Positions 27,401 through 37,371 of a DNA stretch of 64,000 nt are shown piece by piece. Position 1 is the stretch's first letter. Each line of letters opens with the position of its first letter. Origin of the DNA: Gemmatimonadota bacterium (GTDB lineage: Bacteria > Gemmatimonadota > Gemmatimonadetes > Gemmatimonadales > GWC2-71-9); assembly GCA_003222195.1 (NCBI GenBank), contig QHVB01000024.1:186001-250000 (forward strand), in the 5' to 3' direction. Made by a program: the position numbers and the translations under genes. Below the pieces are notes generated by a model. That model made no database searches, was not told the origin of the DNA, and saw only the letters and a list, made by a program, of their open reading frames with translations.

Positions 27401-27730
27401 GTCGTCGCTCGCCAGCGGCCGGAGACCGCCAAAGGAATCGTCTTTCTCCTGGTCGAGGACGAAACGGGAATGACGAACGTGATCGTGCGGCCTGATGTCT
27501 ACGATCGCTATCGGGCCGCTGTGCGAGGGGAGCCGTTCGTCCTGGTAACCGGTAAGTTGGCCAAGGACGACGGGACCGTGAACGTGCTCGCAGAGAAAGT
27601 GGAAGGATTGAAGCTTCAGGGGACGAGTGCTTTCAACGATGACCCCTCCCCCGTCACCCGTCCCACGTCCCCATTCTCTTTCTTGCGAGCCATGCGTCGC
27701 GTCGCTCCCGATTCCAAGGACTGGGGATGA
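24425..27730 (+). CDS. dnaE2: Error-prone DNA polymerase III alpha subunit DnaE2/ImuC
   Basis: A 1101-residue C-family polymerase. N-terminal PHP domain (YAELHCHSAFSFLDGASPP), catalytic palm with PDIDLDFPRE (about 404-412), a fingers region with DQVLQVCQALAGFTTGQSE, SHAAAFGLLAYQSAWLRHYH and YYVALFNNQPMGFYS, diagnostic of DnaE2 rather than DnaE1, and a C-terminal OB-fold (CQVAGLVVARQRPETAKGIV). It performs translesion synthesis and induced mutagenesis together with ImuB. The ATG at 24425 overlaps the preceding stop and its own TGA overlaps the next ATG, so four genes are translationally coupled. Confidence 0.95.
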   Translation: MTHGMYAELHCHSAFSFLDGASPPDEILAEAHRLGYPALALTDRNGIYGSLAFAHAAQPLGLQAITGAEVTLTNGSHFILLAETSQGYTNLCRLLTETHLDAERLDPRLPLTALEARHDGLIILSGGRRDGLLPRTMETEGISAAIKLAQHCKEVFGRDRFFVEIQRNRVRGDIAHTRALIDIAGNLQLAVCATGNVHYHKRELYRLHDVMVAIRHRTTLDGSHRVRNPNSEFYLRPLDEVVALFSDCPDAVATTLVIAERCKAFDLTRDLGYTFPDFRGSGRAPAPQALAELCHARMRERYPPGSLYHAQAVRRLEDELQLIEHHKLSGFFLVYHDLFDLAREVAADIRRGSRRAMGNLLPGRGRGSSVSSIVCYLLGLSHIDPIANKLFLGRFLNETLASVPDIDLDFPREIREELIRRVYTRYGAEHAGLVCSFPTYRLRSAVREIGKALDLPLGEIELVAKLSDGRADGLADEMEHLPGFAGRKDAPLWKELCQLAQEIRGLPRHVSQHPGGMIISSRPLIELVPLERAAMEDRVVCQWDKDSCDDARFIKIDFLALGMLSLVEDCAELIARRTGTAPDLSRIDFEDPAIYDRICAGDTIGLFQIESRAQIQMIRRSRPRNLEDLAVEVAIVRPGPIVGGAVNPYVRRREEQRRAHAAGRPYEPPMDHPLLRECLAETLGVILYQDQVLQVCQALAGFTTGQSEALRRAMSRRRSHDLISGFWEEFRAGAVARGVPEATAEKVFSQVIAFSEFGFPKSHAAAFGLLAYQSAWLRHYHPVEYYVALFNNQPMGFYSIDALGRDALRNGIEMRLPDINRSDVWCTVEGHTVRIGLGFIRHWSEETATATVVEREHHGPFKSVGDFIRRAPPMLKRTAIEALMWVGGCDAFGLTRREMLWQVGLWLPPKASRSVDGRGRRQLELALNHPHEQLAFGGLTPHERLLAEYATLGFSASGHPLSLVRNALPPGLTLNRDLDDLKAGVKCQVAGLVVARQRPETAKGIVFLLVEDETGMTNVIVRPDVYDRYRAAVRGEPFVLVTGKLAKDDGTVNVLAEKVEGLKLQGTSAFNDDPSPVTRPTSPFSFLRAMRRVAPDSKDWG

Positions 27731-28305
27731 GCGCTCGAGAATCCTGCACCCTCGGCTTTCGCGTGAAATCGGGTTGGGCTGCGGCCGTCCTCATCGCGAA
27801 TTCCCAACGCGCGCCCACGGTCATCGACAGCCGTGTGATCGAGCTGGCCGACCCCGGCGTGCCGGATTCCCGCCAACCCTTTCACGCCGGTTTCGGGACG
27901 GAGCAGACCGACACCACGAAGGTGACGCGTCTGATACATGGCATCGAGCAGTTTTCGCGCCGCAGTATCGCGGCGTTGTTGGCTGATTACCGGAAGCAGC
28001 ACCACGTACGTCGTGCCGGCGTCGTGGTCGCTTCATTGACCGATCCAGCGACGATAGGGAACCAGCATATGCGGGCCCACGCCTCTGAGGGCCGGCTGTT
28101 TCGCACGGTGCTGGTCGACGCGCTGGAGCACTGCGATGTCGCCGTTCGAGTCGTCCTCGAACGGGAGGCCTACGAATTGCTGGGCAAGGCGCTCCGGCGG
28201 TCCCCAACCGAGGCGAAGCACAAGGTCGCAGCGTTGGGTGAGCGTGTTGCTCGGTGGCGCGCCGAGCAGAAGGTGGCCGCCGCGGCGGCGTGGCTGGTCA
28301 GCTAA
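27727..28305 (+). CDS. Unknown protein, fourth gene of the mutasome operon
   Basis: A 192-residue protein of no family I can name. It starts GFRVKSGWAAAVLIANSQR, followed by IDSRVIELADPGVPDSRQPF, then a helical region with HHVRRAGVVVASLTDPATIG and a C-terminal basic helix (RRSPTEAKHKVAALGERVAR). A glycine/small-residue strand near the N-terminus followed by alternating strands is compatible with an RNase H/actin-like fold, but that is only a guess. Its ATG overlaps the dnaE2 stop (ATGA), which argues for a role tied to the polymerase. Confidence 0.6.
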   Translation: MSARESCTLGFRVKSGWAAAVLIANSQRAPTVIDSRVIELADPGVPDSRQPFHAGFGTEQTDTTKVTRLIHGIEQFSRRSIAALLADYRKQHHVRRAGVVVASLTDPATIGNQHMRAHASEGRLFRTVLVDALEHCDVAVRVVLEREAYELLGKALRRSPTEAKHKVAALGERVARWRAEQKVAAAAAWLVS

Positions 28306-28340
28306 TGGCGTTTTGCAGCTCAGCGCCGCATCCTGTACGC

Positions 28341-29285
28341 ATGCGAATCCTGCTGTGCTGCCTGCTGGTGGTCGCGTGCGGCGGAGGGCCGTCTCCCGAG
28401 AAGACGGCACCGGCGCCGCCTGCTCCACCCATGCGGGTGTTCGATCGCACGCTGCATGCGATGACGTTCAACGGCACGCGCCTGACCTACCGCCTCACCG
28501 GGGACAGCGGTGCGCCCCCGATCGTCTTCGTCCACGGCACGTTGGCTGATCTCAATTCGTGGTCAGGCCAGGAGAATCTCTTCGCGCAGCGATACCGCGT
28601 GCTGGTGTACAGCCGTCGCTATCATCGGCCGAATCCCCAGGCCGAGGACAATCAGACGTACTCCCCCAAGCTGCACTCCGAGGATCTCGCGGCCATGCTG
28701 CTGACGCTGGAACTCGCGCCGGCACAGATCATCGGTTCGTCGTACGGCGCGTACACGGCCCTCCAGCTGGCACGCGACCATCCGCAGCTCGTGCGCGGGC
28801 TCGTGCTCGCCGAGCCGCCGATCTCTTCGCTGCTCACCGGATCGGAGTCGGGGGACTCGGCCCGGCGCGCGTTCTACAGGAACTCGCTCGATCCGGCGCG
28901 TGCCGCGTTCGTGAGGGGAGACTCCGTCGCGGGTGTGCGACTCTTTTTCGACGCCACGACGAGACGCGGCACGTTCGACCGCCTTCCCGCGGCCGCGCGC
29001 GCCAGCCTGCTGGCGCATGCCTTCGAGCTGCGGCGCGAAATGCTCGCCGAGCGCGGCGACTACCTGCCACCCGTGACGTGCGCCGACCTCGGAAGGATCA
29101 CGACGCCCGTGCTGCTCGTTCGCGGTGAGCGCAGTCCCCGAATGTTTCAGTTGATCATGGATGAGCTGGCGCGCTGCCTGCAAAACGACACCACGGTGAT
29201 CATTTCCGGTGCGGGGCATCCGCCGCACACGAGCAATGCCGCGTACTTCAATCTGGTCGTGTTACGGTATCTCGCCTCGCACTAG
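28341..29285 (+). CDS. Alpha/beta-hydrolase lipoprotein
   Basis: A 314-residue alpha/beta hydrolase with a lipoprotein signal (MRILLCCLLVVAC, lipobox VVAC). The oxyanion segment VFVHGTLADL, the nucleophile elbow GSSYGAYTAL (Ser), the acid in VLLVRGERSPRM region and the final His in SGAGHPPHTS form the expected catalytic set. Substrate unknown; esterase or peptidase-like activity outside the inner membrane is likely. ATG 28341 is chosen because it starts the signal peptide; the longer frame upstream overlaps the preceding gene. Confidence 0.8.
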   Translation: MRILLCCLLVVACGGGPSPEKTAPAPPAPPMRVFDRTLHAMTFNGTRLTYRLTGDSGAPPIVFVHGTLADLNSWSGQENLFAQRYRVLVYSRRYHRPNPQAEDNQTYSPKLHSEDLAAMLLTLELAPAQIIGSSYGAYTALQLARDHPQLVRGLVLAEPPISSLLTGSESGDSARRAFYRNSLDPARAAFVRGDSVAGVRLFFDATTRRGTFDRLPAAARASLLAHAFELRREMLAERGDYLPPVTCADLGRITTPVLLVRGERSPRMFQLIMDELARCLQNDTTVIISGAGHPPHTSNAAYFNLVVLRYLASH

Positions 29286-30211
29286 TATTCCTCGCCGCCG
29301 CACCCGCTCTGACCGCACAGCATCGCAGTGCGCAGCTCCTCGCCGCCGCCCAGGCACACATCGCCACGAGGCAATGGGACAGCGCCGACGCCGAATTATC
29401 TGACGCGCTCGCGAGCGCCCCGTACATCATGGACAGCTCCTGGGCGTACGTCTGGCGCGGCGTGCTGGAATACCAGCGTGGCCACTACCAGCTCGCCCGG
29501 CTCAATGTGCGGCGCGCGTTGGCACTCTATCCCGATCCGGGCGTCCGCGGACTCGACACAATCTCTCCCGGCCTGGCGAATCTGTTTGACGTCGAGTCCC
29601 GCGCGCATCGAACCTTCCGGGCGTGGGATCTCGATCAACCGGTGCGCTGGCTGACCGCACCGCAGTTTGTTTACCCGCGCGAGCTGCGCCGCCGCCGCGT
29701 GTCGGGAGCGGCGGTCGTACGGATGCTCGTGGATACGCTCGGCCACGTGGAGGAGCGCAACATCGAGATTCTGGAAATCCCGGACTCCGCGTTCAGCACG
29801 GCGCTGAAACAGACGCTGACAAGCGTACTGTTCAGCCCGGCGCGCATTGCCGGAAAGCCGGTACGCAGTCTCGTCTCGTACCGCTTCAATCTCACGCCGC
29901 CGCCGCCGCGCGATCCGGTCCACCTCATTGACCTGGCGCGGACACAGCTGCGAACCGGACAACCCGACAGCGCGATGGAGCTTCTCGAAGAGGCGCTCGA
30001 TCCGGTGAACGACGCTACACCCGCGGTTCTGGTCTACGCCGAGCTGGTACAAGGCATCGCGTGGCAGGCGAAACACGACACGGCGCGCGCCGCCGGCTCC
30101 TTTGAGCTGGGACTCGGGCAATATCGCCAGCTCGCGGCGCGGGGCGTGGACTTCGCTCCCTTCCTGCGCAGCCTGGCGGACTCCATCCGCTTGACGGCGC
30201 GGCGAGAATGA
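29264..30211 (+). CDS. Exported protein with TonB C-terminal-like domain; start codon unclear
   Basis: From ATG 29429 the frame gives 260 residues, but the same frame is open upstream to 29165 and encodes a clear signal peptide ([18 protein letters not shown], about 29267-29322) followed by helical repeat-like sequence, with no ATG, GTG or TTG available. The middle part ([53 protein letters not shown]) matches a TonB C-terminal domain; flanking helices look TPR-like. Either initiation is non-canonical, overlapping the hydrolase stop at 29283-29285, or a base is missing near 29260 (one extra base would connect the frame to GTG 29259). Coordinates of the start are therefore approximate. Confidence 0.6.
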   Translation, partial: TVSRLALVFLAAAPALTAQHRSAQLLAAAQAHIATRQWDSADAELSDALASAPYIMDSSWAYVWRGVLEYQRGHYQLARLNVRRALALYPDPGVRGLDTISPGLANLFDVESRAHRTFRAWDLDQPVRWLTAPQFVYPRELRRRRVSGAAVVRMLVDTLGHVEERNIEILEIPDSAFSTALKQTLTSVLFSPARIAGKPVRSLVSYRFNLTPPPPRDPVHLIDLARTQLRTGQPDSAMELLEEALDPVNDATPAVLVYAELVQGIAWQAKHDTARAAGSFELGLGQYRQLAARGVDFAPFLRSLADSIRLTARRE

Positions 30212-30215
30212 TGGC

Positions 30216-30752
30216 ATGAGCACACAATTGGCCACCCTGGCCGGCGGCTGCTTCTGGTGTCTCGAGGCGGTCTTCGAGCAGCTCCGGGGCGTCACGAAGG
30301 TGACCTCCGGCTACTCGGGCGGGCAGGTCCCGAGTCCGAGTTACGAGGCGGTTTGCACCGGCACGACGGGACATGCTGAAGTCGTCCAGGTCGCGTTTGA
30401 CCCCGACGAAATCTCCTTCCGTGACCTGCTGGGCGTGTTCTTTACGCTGCACGATCCCACCACGCTCGATCGCCAGGGCGGCGATGTGGGGACCCAGTAT
30501 CGGTCGGCGATCTTCTCCCACGACGACGCGCAGCGGCGCACCGCCGAGGAAGTCGTCCGCGAGCTGGAAGCCGAGCACGTGTTCGATGACCCGATCGTGA
30601 CGAAGATCGAGCCGTTGAAGGCGTTCTATCCCGCCGAGGAGTACCATCGGAAGTATTACAGAAGGAACCCGAACCAGCCCTACTGCCGGGCGGTCATCGC
30701 ACCCAAAGTCGCGAAGTTGCGCAGCAAGTACTTGGAAAAGCTGAAAGTCTAA
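30216..30752 (+). CDS. msrA: Peptide methionine sulfoxide reductase MsrA
   Basis: A 178-residue MsrA with the active-site motif [11 protein letters not shown] (catalytic Cys12) and the conserved [33 protein letters not shown] and [11 protein letters not shown] segments. It reduces the S-epimer of methionine sulfoxide in proteins, using thioredoxin. It follows the TonB-domain gene after 4 bp and so is probably cotranscribed. Its stop overlaps that of the convergent Lhr-like helicase in the tetramer CTAA. Confidence 0.95.
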   Translation: MSTQLATLAGGCFWCLEAVFEQLRGVTKVTSGYSGGQVPSPSYEAVCTGTTGHAEVVQVAFDPDEISFRDLLGVFFTLHDPTTLDRQGGDVGTQYRSAIFSHDDAQRRTAEEVVRELEAEHVFDDPIVTKIEPLKAFYPAEEYHRKYYRRNPNQPYCRAVIAPKVAKLRSKYLEKLKV

Positions 30753-33700
30753 CCTGCGGCCTTGCTCTTGCCGAGGTAGGTGCGCACGAGCGGTGCGGGC
30801 CGGCGGCGGAGCAGCGCACCGCGCAGCATGTCGCCTTCCTCGGATGGCACGTCAACGAGGAAGCGCTCTCTCCCCTCTGCTTCTTTCACCACAATCGGCA
30901 CACCGTCGCGATAGAGAATGCGGTTCGTCGTAATCGCCGGAACGGCCTCATCAGGCGTGAGAATGCCGACGAGGTTCAGGGGATCCGCGCCGCTCACGGC
31001 GATCAGTTCCCCTTCCCCATGCTCCCGGCGGGTGGTCCGCAGGAGTCCGATCGCTTCCGGCAGGGCGTACTGCTCCCCTGAAAATCCCCCGACGAACCGG
31101 CCGCCGCGAATCTCACCACGCGCCTCGAGTCGCCGGAAGACGCGCAGGATGTCGCGCCACGGCGCGAGCAGCGTCTCGCGCTGCACGAGCCGCCGGAACA
31201 CCACCCCGTAGCGCCGCAGCAACTGCCAGGCGATCGCCTCGGCGATCTGTTCGGCGGGAATCGGCGGCGGTGAATGGCTACGCGCCCAGCGTCCCGCGGT
31301 CTCGACGCCGAACGGTGCGATCCTCCCGCGGCGCCGATACCCGCCGCCCAGCGGCCGCCGGCGATCCGAAGGCACCAGCAGCGCCCGCAATCCGGCAAAG
31401 CTGTCCGAGGACACAAGCCCCCAGGCGACCAGCTCGGCCAGTCCCTTCTCGACCTCCGTGCGCAACAACCCGGTGGCGTTGACGAGGTCGCCGAAGAACA
31501 GAGCGCCGCGCGACTCGAACGCCGTGAGCAGCGCCTTGCCTGTCGACGAGAGCGGCAGCGTCGCTGGATCCACTTCGGGGTTCCCCGCTCTCCAGACCTC
31601 ACCTCGCTCCCGCCGGAAGAGAGCGACCGGTGTAGAGCGAACGGGACCGACCTTTCTGGTCCGCGTTCCGCCTTCCGCATTCCGCGTTGCCGTCAGCCTC
31701 CCCCACGCGATTTCGCCGGACAGGCACAGCCCGTCGAGCCACAGCGGATCGTAGTCAGTGAGCCGGGCTGGCAGCACCTCGGACTCCCACGCCCCCGCCG
31801 CCAGCTCGTAACCGTCGAGCAGGTCGAGAACGGCCGCCAGACCCTCCGGTCCCTCGGCCCGCGACTCGGTCGCCAATCGCTGCCACTTGAAGAGGAAGCG
31901 CAGGAAATCCGCCGCTGTGACCGGTTCGATTTCTTTGCGCAACCGGTCGAGCGTGTAGCGATGAATCCGCGCCAGCAACCGCCGCTCGCACCACTCGGTG
32001 GCAGCGACGCCGGAGGAGAAATGGCCACGGAGCGCGAACCCCTCGTGCTCGAGCGCTGCCAGCGCGAAGTCCACGTCGGCCACCGGCAACGCCAGGGCCT
32101 CGCCGATTTCAGGGGCCATGGTGGGACCTACCACCTCGAGGCGCCCGCGAACCAGCTCGCGAATCGCGTCTTCCCTGGTCCAGACCTTGGTTGCTTCGCG
32201 CTCCGGCGGCACCACCGCCGGCTCGTTGCGAGCGCCCGGGAACGCCGCCTGAACCAGCGGCAGCCGTTCCGTCGCCACCCAGAGACGCCCGTCGACCGTG
32301 GTCACGCGACCGGCACGCTCCAGGTCGTCGTACTTGTCTTTCCAGGATGCGTGTGTGCCGGCTTCCACACTCGGAACCGCGCCCATGATCAGCAGCGCGT
32401 CGTGCAGCTCGTCTGCCGTTTCCGGATCGGGCCATGCTTGCTCGCGCACCAGATCGATGGCGGACTGATCGAGCTTGCCGAATTCCTCGGCCGTCTTCAC
32501 ATCGAGGCCGCGGCGGGTAATGACCGCCTGCGTCCGGCGCTCCTCGAGCGGTGCATCGTCGAGGAACGCATAAGGCCGCGCGTTCAGAACTTCGTGACAC
32601 AGCGGCGACGGCTCGGTCGTGTCGCGCGCGATGAGGGTGAATTGCCCCGCTTCCATGCCCTCCAGCACGTGCTTCAGGCCGGGGAAGTCCATCGCCTCGA
32701 GCAGGCAGTCGTCGATCGTCTGATTCACGAGCGGATGATCGGGAATCTCGCGATCGCCGACGAGGTTCTCCGGACACGCGAGCTGATCCGGGAAGACCGC
32801 CGCGACGAGGTCTTCGGCCTCCATGCGCTGCAGCGGCGTCGGCACTTTGCGGCCGCCGCGGAACCGCAGCACCGCCAGGGCGCGTGTCGCATTCCAGCGC
32901 CAACGCGTCCCGAATACCGGCGCATCGAGCATTGCCTGCACCAGCAGGTGCTCGGCCGTCGCAGGCTTCAAGTATTGGAAGACGTCTTCGAGTGGGAAGC
33001 TGTGCTGCGGTCCCAGCGACAAGATGATGGCGTCTTCAGTCGCCGCCGCCTGCAGCTCGAAGTTGAAGCTGCGGCAGAACCGCTTGCGGAGCGCGAGACC
33101 CCACGCGCGGTTGATGCGGCTGCCGAAGGGCGCGTGCAACACGAGTTGCATCCCGCCCGCCTCGTCGAAGAAGCGCTCCAGCACCAGGCATTTCTGTGTT
33201 GGGATCGTCCCGAGGATGACGCGGGTCGCCGCGAGGTACTCGACGATGGTCCGTGCACCCGCTTCGTTCATGCCGATCGTGTCGACCAGCCACCGAATCG
33301 CCGCCGGCTGGTCGTCCAGCCGGTCGGCGATGTCCTGACGCAGCCGGGAGACTTCTTCCGACAGCTCGTTCGTACGGCCCGGTGCTTCGCCCAACCAGAA
33401 CGGCAGCGTCGGCGGCTGGCCTTTGGCGTCGGCCACACGCACCTGCCCCGACTCGACTCTGACGATCTGATACGATGTGTTGCCCAGCTGGAAGATGTCG
33501 CCAGGCGTGCTCTCGATAGCGAAGTCTTCGTTCAGCGTCCCGACGAACGTCTCGGTCGGCTCGAGAATCACCCGATAATCACCGAGATCGGGAATGGCCC
33601 CACCTGAGGTGATCGCGGCAATCCGCGCTCCCCGGCGTCCTTTCAGCTTCTTGTTGATGCCATCGTAGTGGACATGCGCGCTGCGCCGCCCACGCCGCGT

Positions 33701-35071
33701 GGTGAACCCCCCGGCAAGCATCTGCACGACATCGTCGAATTCCTTGCGGCTGAGCTCGCGGTACGGATAGGCGGACCGCATGCGCTCATAGAGCGCCGCT
33801 TCGTCCCACTCTTCGCAGGCCGTGGCGGCCACGATCTGCTGCGCCAGGATGTCGAGCGGCTTGTTTGGAATGATGAGTCGATCGAGCCGCCCCTCGCGCG
33901 TTGCGCGCAGCAACGCCGCGCATTCGATCAGCTCATCTCGCGATAGCGGGAACACGCGTCCCTTGGGGATGGCTCCGAGCCGGTGCCCCGCCCTGCCCAC
34001 GCGCTGCAGGAGTGTGGCAATCGATCGGGTCGACCCGACTTGAATGACGAGGTCCACGCTGCCGATGTCGATCCCCAGCTCGAGTGATGCGGTGGCGACG
34101 AGCGCCTGCAGCTCCCCGCGCTTGAGCCGTTCCTCGGCCTCGAGCCGCTTCTCGCGCGACAGGCTGCCGTGATGGCTGGTCACCCGATCGGCGCCAAGGC
34201 GCTCCGAAAGGTGCATCGTGAGCCGCTCGCACAGCCGGCGCGTGTTCACAAACACGAGCGTCGTCTTATGCTGCGAGATCAGCTCGGCAATCCTCGCATT
34301 GACCTCTTCCCACACTTCCGCCGACATCACGGCCTCGAGCGGCGACGATGGGATCTCGAGCGCCAGATCGAGTGTGCGGATATGGCCCGCGTCCACGATG
34401 GTGGGCAACGCCTGGCCGGTGCCGACCAGGAATTGAGCGATCTCCTCGATTGGCCGTTGGGTGGCCGAGAGGCCGATCCGTTGTGGCCGCTTGCCGATCA
34501 GCGTGTCGAGCCGCGCCAGCGACAGCGCCAGATGGCTGCCGCGCTTGTCACGCGCCACGGCGTGGATTTCGTCGACGATCACCGTGCGGACCGAGCGCAG
34601 CATCTCGCGCGCGCGCTCGGAGGTGAGAATCAGATACAGGGACTCAGGCGTGGTGACGAGGATGTGGGGTGGGCGACTGAGCATCGCCTGCCGTTCCGAC
34701 TGTGGCGTGTCACCGGTCCGAACCAACGTCCGGACCTCGACGTCGGGCAGGCCCTGCTCCGTCAACGAAGCGCGGATTTCGGCGAGCGGCTCCGACAGAT
34801 TCTTCTGTACGTCGTTGGACAGCGCTTTGAGCGGGGAGACGTAGACGACCTGCATCTCATCCCGCAGCTCGCCGCTTAACCCCTGCCTCAGCAACCCATC
34901 GATGGCCGAGAGAAAAGCCGCGAACGTCTTGCCGGAACCCGTCGGCGCCGCGATGAGCACGTCCGCGCCATTCTGAATGACCGGCCACGCGCGCTTCTGC
35001 GGCTCGGTCGGTTCGGCGAAGCGGGTCGAGAACCAGCGTTCAATGACAGGATGGAAACGCGACAGCGGCAT
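30749..35071 (-). CDS. lhr: Large Lhr-type ATP-dependent helicase
   Basis: A 1440-residue superfamily 2 helicase: Walker A APTGSGKT (42-49), DEIH ([15 protein letters not shown]), LSATQRP, and motif [13 protein letters not shown], then the winged-helix and beta-barrel Lhr core and the long C-terminal domain ([19 protein letters not shown] and the end region [13 protein letters not shown]) as in Escherichia coli Lhr (about 1538 residues). Lhr proteins are implicated in DNA repair, some being induced together with mutasome genes in mycobacteria. ATG 35071 is chosen because it starts the family-typical N-terminus and follows TATATT by 9 bases; the longer frame runs into ispH. Confidence 0.92.
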   Translation of the reverse strand: MPLSRFHPVIERWFSTRFAEPTEPQKRAWPVIQNGADVLIAAPTGSGKTFAAFLSAIDGLLRQGLSGELRDEMQVVYVSPLKALSNDVQKNLSEPLAEIRASLTEQGLPDVEVRTLVRTGDTPQSERQAMLSRPPHILVTTPESLYLILTSERAREMLRSVRTVIVDEIHAVARDKRGSHLALSLARLDTLIGKRPQRIGLSATQRPIEEIAQFLVGTGQALPTIVDAGHIRTLDLALEIPSSPLEAVMSAEVWEEVNARIAELISQHKTTLVFVNTRRLCERLTMHLSERLGADRVTSHHGSLSREKRLEAEERLKRGELQALVATASLELGIDIGSVDLVIQVGSTRSIATLLQRVGRAGHRLGAIPKGRVFPLSRDELIECAALLRATREGRLDRLIIPNKPLDILAQQIVAATACEEWDEAALYERMRSAYPYRELSRKEFDDVVQMLAGGFTTRRGRRSAHVHYDGINKKLKGRRGARIAAITSGGAIPDLGDYRVILEPTETFVGTLNEDFAIESTPGDIFQLGNTSYQIVRVESGQVRVADAKGQPPTLPFWLGEAPGRTNELSEEVSRLRQDIADRLDDQPAAIRWLVDTIGMNEAGARTIVEYLAATRVILGTIPTQKCLVLERFFDEAGGMQLVLHAPFGSRINRAWGLALRKRFCRSFNFELQAAATEDAIILSLGPQHSFPLEDVFQYLKPATAEHLLVQAMLDAPVFGTRWRWNATRALAVLRFRGGRKVPTPLQRMEAEDLVAAVFPDQLACPENLVGDREIPDHPLVNQTIDDCLLEAMDFPGLKHVLEGMEAGQFTLIARDTTEPSPLCHEVLNARPYAFLDDAPLEERRTQAVITRRGLDVKTAEEFGKLDQSAIDLVREQAWPDPETADELHDALLIMGAVPSVEAGTHASWKDKYDDLERAGRVTTVDGRLWVATERLPLVQAAFPGARNEPAVVPPEREATKVWTREDAIRELVRGRLEVVGPTMAPEIGEALALPVADVDFALAALEHEGFALRGHFSSGVAATEWCERRLLARIHRYTLDRLRKEIEPVTAADFLRFLFKWQRLATESRAEGPEGLAAVLDLLDGYELAAGAWESEVLPARLTDYDPLWLDGLCLSGEIAWGRLTATRNAEGGTRTRKVGPVRSTPVALFRRERGEVWRAGNPEVDPATLPLSSTGKALLTAFESRGALFFGDLVNATGLLRTEVEKGLAELVAWGLVSSDSFAGLRALLVPSDRRRPLGGGYRRRGRIAPFGVETAGRWARSHSPPPIPAEQIAEAIAWQLLRRYGVVFRRLVQRETLLAPWRDILRVFRRLEARGEIRGGRFVGGFSGEQYALPEAIGLLRTTRREHGEGELIAVSGADPLNLVGILTPDEAVPAITTNRILYRDGVPIVVKEAEGRERFLVDVPSEEGDMLRGALLRRRPAPLVRTYLGKSKAAG

Positions 35072-35080
35072 AAGGCCCGA

Positions 35081-35086
35081 AATATA
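35081..35086 (-). promoter_or_regulatory. -10 element TATATT of the Lhr-like helicase
   Basis: On the minus strand TTCGGGTATATTTCGGGCC lies in the 28-bp gap between ispH and the helicase start; the hexamer ends 9 bases before the ATG. The helicase can thus be transcribed apart from the ispH operon. Confidence 0.5.
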
Positions 35087-35099
35087 CCCGAAAACCCCG

Positions 35100-36290
35100 C
35101 TAGCCGCGCAGGGCCGCCATCCGCTCGATCGTCTCGCCGATCTTGTTGTTCGGCGTCGACGCGCCGGCCGTAATGCCAATCTTGAGCGGGCCATCCGGCA
35201 GCCACCGCTCCCGTCGCTCTTCGGTGGCATGCGTGCCGACCGGCCGATACCGGATGCTGCCGTCCGCCACATCGATGCAGGCCGCGTCCTCGATGTGATA
35301 CGTCGTGACTTTCTCATTGCAAATGGCCGCAAGGTGCGTGGTGTTGCTCGAGTTGTATCCGCCGATCACCACCATCAGGTCGAGCGGCTCGGCGATCAGT
35401 TTGAGCACCGCGTCCTGACGTTCCTGCGTCGCCGAACAGATCGTGTCGAAGGTTCGGAAGTGTTCAGTCGCCGCGGCGGCGCCCCAGCGCCGCCCCATGC
35501 TTTTGCCCACTTCACCGGCGATGGCCAGCGATTCGCCCGAGAGCATCGTGGTCTGATTCGCGACGCCGACGCGCTGCAGGTCGCGATCCGGATCAAAGCC
35601 CGGGGTCATTTTGCCATTGAACTGCTCGAGAAACTCCTCTCTCGTCCCCCGTCCCTCGATGTACTCGCACACGACGCGGGCCTCACTCATGTCGCGCACG
35701 ACGAGATATTTGCCACCGGGATACTTGTTGACCTGGCTCGAGGTGGCCTTCGTCTCCTCGTGGTAATTCTTGCCGTGAATCAGCGCGGTGAATCCGTCGC
35801 GCGCGTACGACTCGACCCGTTTCCAGACGTTGAGCACCGACCCGCACGTCGTATCGACCAGCACGCACCCGATCGCCCGCAGTCGCTCGAAGTCCCTGAC
35901 CGGCACGCCGAATGCCGGCAGGATCACCACGTCATTTGCGCTGACCGAGCTGAAGTCGAACTCACCATCCCGCCCCTCTGGCCGGTGCAGGAACTGCACG
36001 CCCATCGCGGCGAGCTTCTGATTGACGTGCGGATTGTGAATGATCTCGCCGACGAGAAACGTCCGCTTGTCGGGAAACTTGGTGCGCGTTTCGTAGGCGT
36101 ACTCGACCGCGCGGTCCACGCCGTAACAGAAGCCGAACTCGCCTGCCAGCCGGAACGTAAGGTCGCCGACTTCGAGCGTGTAGCCGGAAGCGCGGATAGC
36201 ATCGACCACCCGGCTGTGATAGTCGGCCGAGAGCACCCCTTCGATGGCGCCCTTGAGCCCGAACCCTTTGCGGAAATAGGTCTGTTCCAC
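35100..36290 (-). CDS. ispH: 4-hydroxy-3-methylbut-2-enyl diphosphate reductase (IspH/LytB)
   Basis: A 396-residue IspH, last enzyme of the MEP isoprenoid pathway, with the three [4Fe-4S] cysteines in [13 protein letters not shown] (Cys55), VDTTCGSV and [12 protein letters not shown], and the substrate-binding HNPHVN and [11 protein letters not shown]. It is about 80 residues longer than the E. coli type, with an extra N-terminal stretch and an internal insertion, as in the long forms of cyanobacteria and plants. The Gfo/Idh oxidoreductase stop lies 4 bp upstream, so it belongs to the minus-strand operon from the thioesterase onward. Confidence 0.95.
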   Translation of the reverse strand: MEQTYFRKGFGLKGAIEGVLSADYHSRVVDAIRASGYTLEVGDLTFRLAGEFGFCYGVDRAVEYAYETRTKFPDKRTFLVGEIIHNPHVNQKLAAMGVQFLHRPEGRDGEFDFSSVSANDVVILPAFGVPVRDFERLRAIGCVLVDTTCGSVLNVWKRVESYARDGFTALIHGKNYHEETKATSSQVNKYPGGKYLVVRDMSEARVVCEYIEGRGTREEFLEQFNGKMTPGFDPDRDLQRVGVANQTTMLSGESLAIAGEVGKSMGRRWGAAAATEHFRTFDTICSATQERQDAVLKLIAEPLDLMVVIGGYNSSNTTHLAAICNEKVTTYHIEDAACIDVADGSIRYRPVGTHATEERRERWLPDGPLKIGITAGASTPNNKIGETIERMAALRG

Positions 36291-36294
36291 GCGC

Positions 36295-37371
36295 TCAATC
36301 TAACTGGACACCGCGGCCGCCGCGGACCGCATCGAGCACGCGCTGCACCTGCCAGCCGTCGCGGAAGGTGGCGGGTTCCCCCTGCGGGGTACCGCCGCGG
36401 ATCACCTGCACCATCTCACGCATCAGCCGCACGAAGGAGCGCGCCCACATGTTGTCCGGATTGATCTTCTCCCACAGATCATCCGTCGCGGAGATGTCCT
36501 CCAGCGGACCTCCTGCCTTCGCCAGCTCGAGTTTCGTTTCGCCGCTCAGGACCAGGGTCCCTTCGCTCCCGGTTATCTGGCCGTGGTGGCCCGTTCCGTG
36601 ATGGGCGACGGTGCTCAACGTGATCGTAGCCACCGCACCGCTGCGCGTCCGCAAGACGCAGCCCGCGAAGTCGTCCGCGGTAACTGGACGAAGGTTGCCC
36701 GTGTCGTCTTTGCGTTGCTTGACGAATGTCTCGACAAGTCCGGCGACGTATCTGATTTCACTACCCGTCCAGAACCGGCACAGATCGATCAGGTGTGACC
36801 CCACAGCGCCGAGGATGCCGCCGCCGCGCGAAGCGTCGAACCACCAGTTCCACGGCGCGTCGGAGGTTTGCGGCCTGCCATCTCCCCGGAGATACGGCTT
36901 GAGCGAGAGCTCGATGTGGCGAACCTCGCCGATCGCGTTCGACCGAATCAGCTCGCGCGCGCGCCGGCGGTTCGGCTCGAAGCGCAATTCATGGTCGATC
37001 CAGGCGAGCCTGTCGGGATGCTGTGCGGATGCTGTCACCATCTGCGCCGCTTCGAAAGCATCCAGCGCCATGGGTTTTTCGCACAGGACGTGCTTTCCGG
37101 CCTCGAGCGCCGCCATTGAGTAGCGCGCGTGGGAATCAGGCGTCGACGAAACGACCACCAAATCCACGTCGGGCGAGCGCGCGAGCTCCGTTCCGTCGGT
37201 GAAGACGTGTGCCGAGCCGAACTCGCGCGCCACTGTCTCCGCGTTCGCTCGGCGCCCGCTCGCGATGGCGGTGGCTTTGGCGCCAGGTACGAACGCTAGC
37301 CCGGGAAGCTGCACGCGGCGGGCGAATCCGGACCCGATGAAGCCGATACGGACGTCGCTCGCCGAGCTCAT
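36295..37371 (-). CDS. Gfo/Idh/MocA-family oxidoreductase
   Basis: A 358-residue NAD(P)-dependent dehydrogenase: N-terminal Rossmann motif GFIGSGFARRVQLPGL, the catalytic Lys in CEKPMALDAFEAAQ, and a C-terminal alpha/beta domain with WFDASRGGGILGAVGSHLID, which carries the conserved Asp/His pair. The substrate is a sugar, inositol or related compound; not identifiable. The ATG overlaps the lipoprotein stop (ATGA) and the stop is 4 bp before ispH, indicating tight coupling. Confidence 0.88.
   Translation of the reverse strand: MSSASDVRIGFIGSGFARRVQLPGLAFVPGAKATAIASGRRANAETVAREFGSAHVFTDGTELARSPDVDLVVVSSTPDSHARYSMAALEAGKHVLCEKPMALDAFEAAQMVTASAQHPDRLAWIDHELRFEPNRRRARELIRSNAIGEVRHIELSLKPYLRGDGRPQTSDAPWNWWFDASRGGGILGAVGSHLIDLCRFWTGSEIRYVAGLVETFVKQRKDDTGNLRPVTADDFAGCVLRTRSGAVATITLSTVAHHGTGHHGQITGSEGTLVLSGETKLELAKAGGPLEDISATDDLWEKINPDNMWARSFVRLMREMVQVIRGGTPQGEPATFRDGWQVQRVLDAVRGGRGVQLD

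Noticed and set aside
31274-33607. A 777-codon plus-strand open frame opposite the Lhr-like helicase
   Set aside because: It is the antisense shadow of a conserved helicase in GC-rich DNA; its product is Arg/Gly/Gln-rich with no domain, while the minus strand carries every helicase motif.
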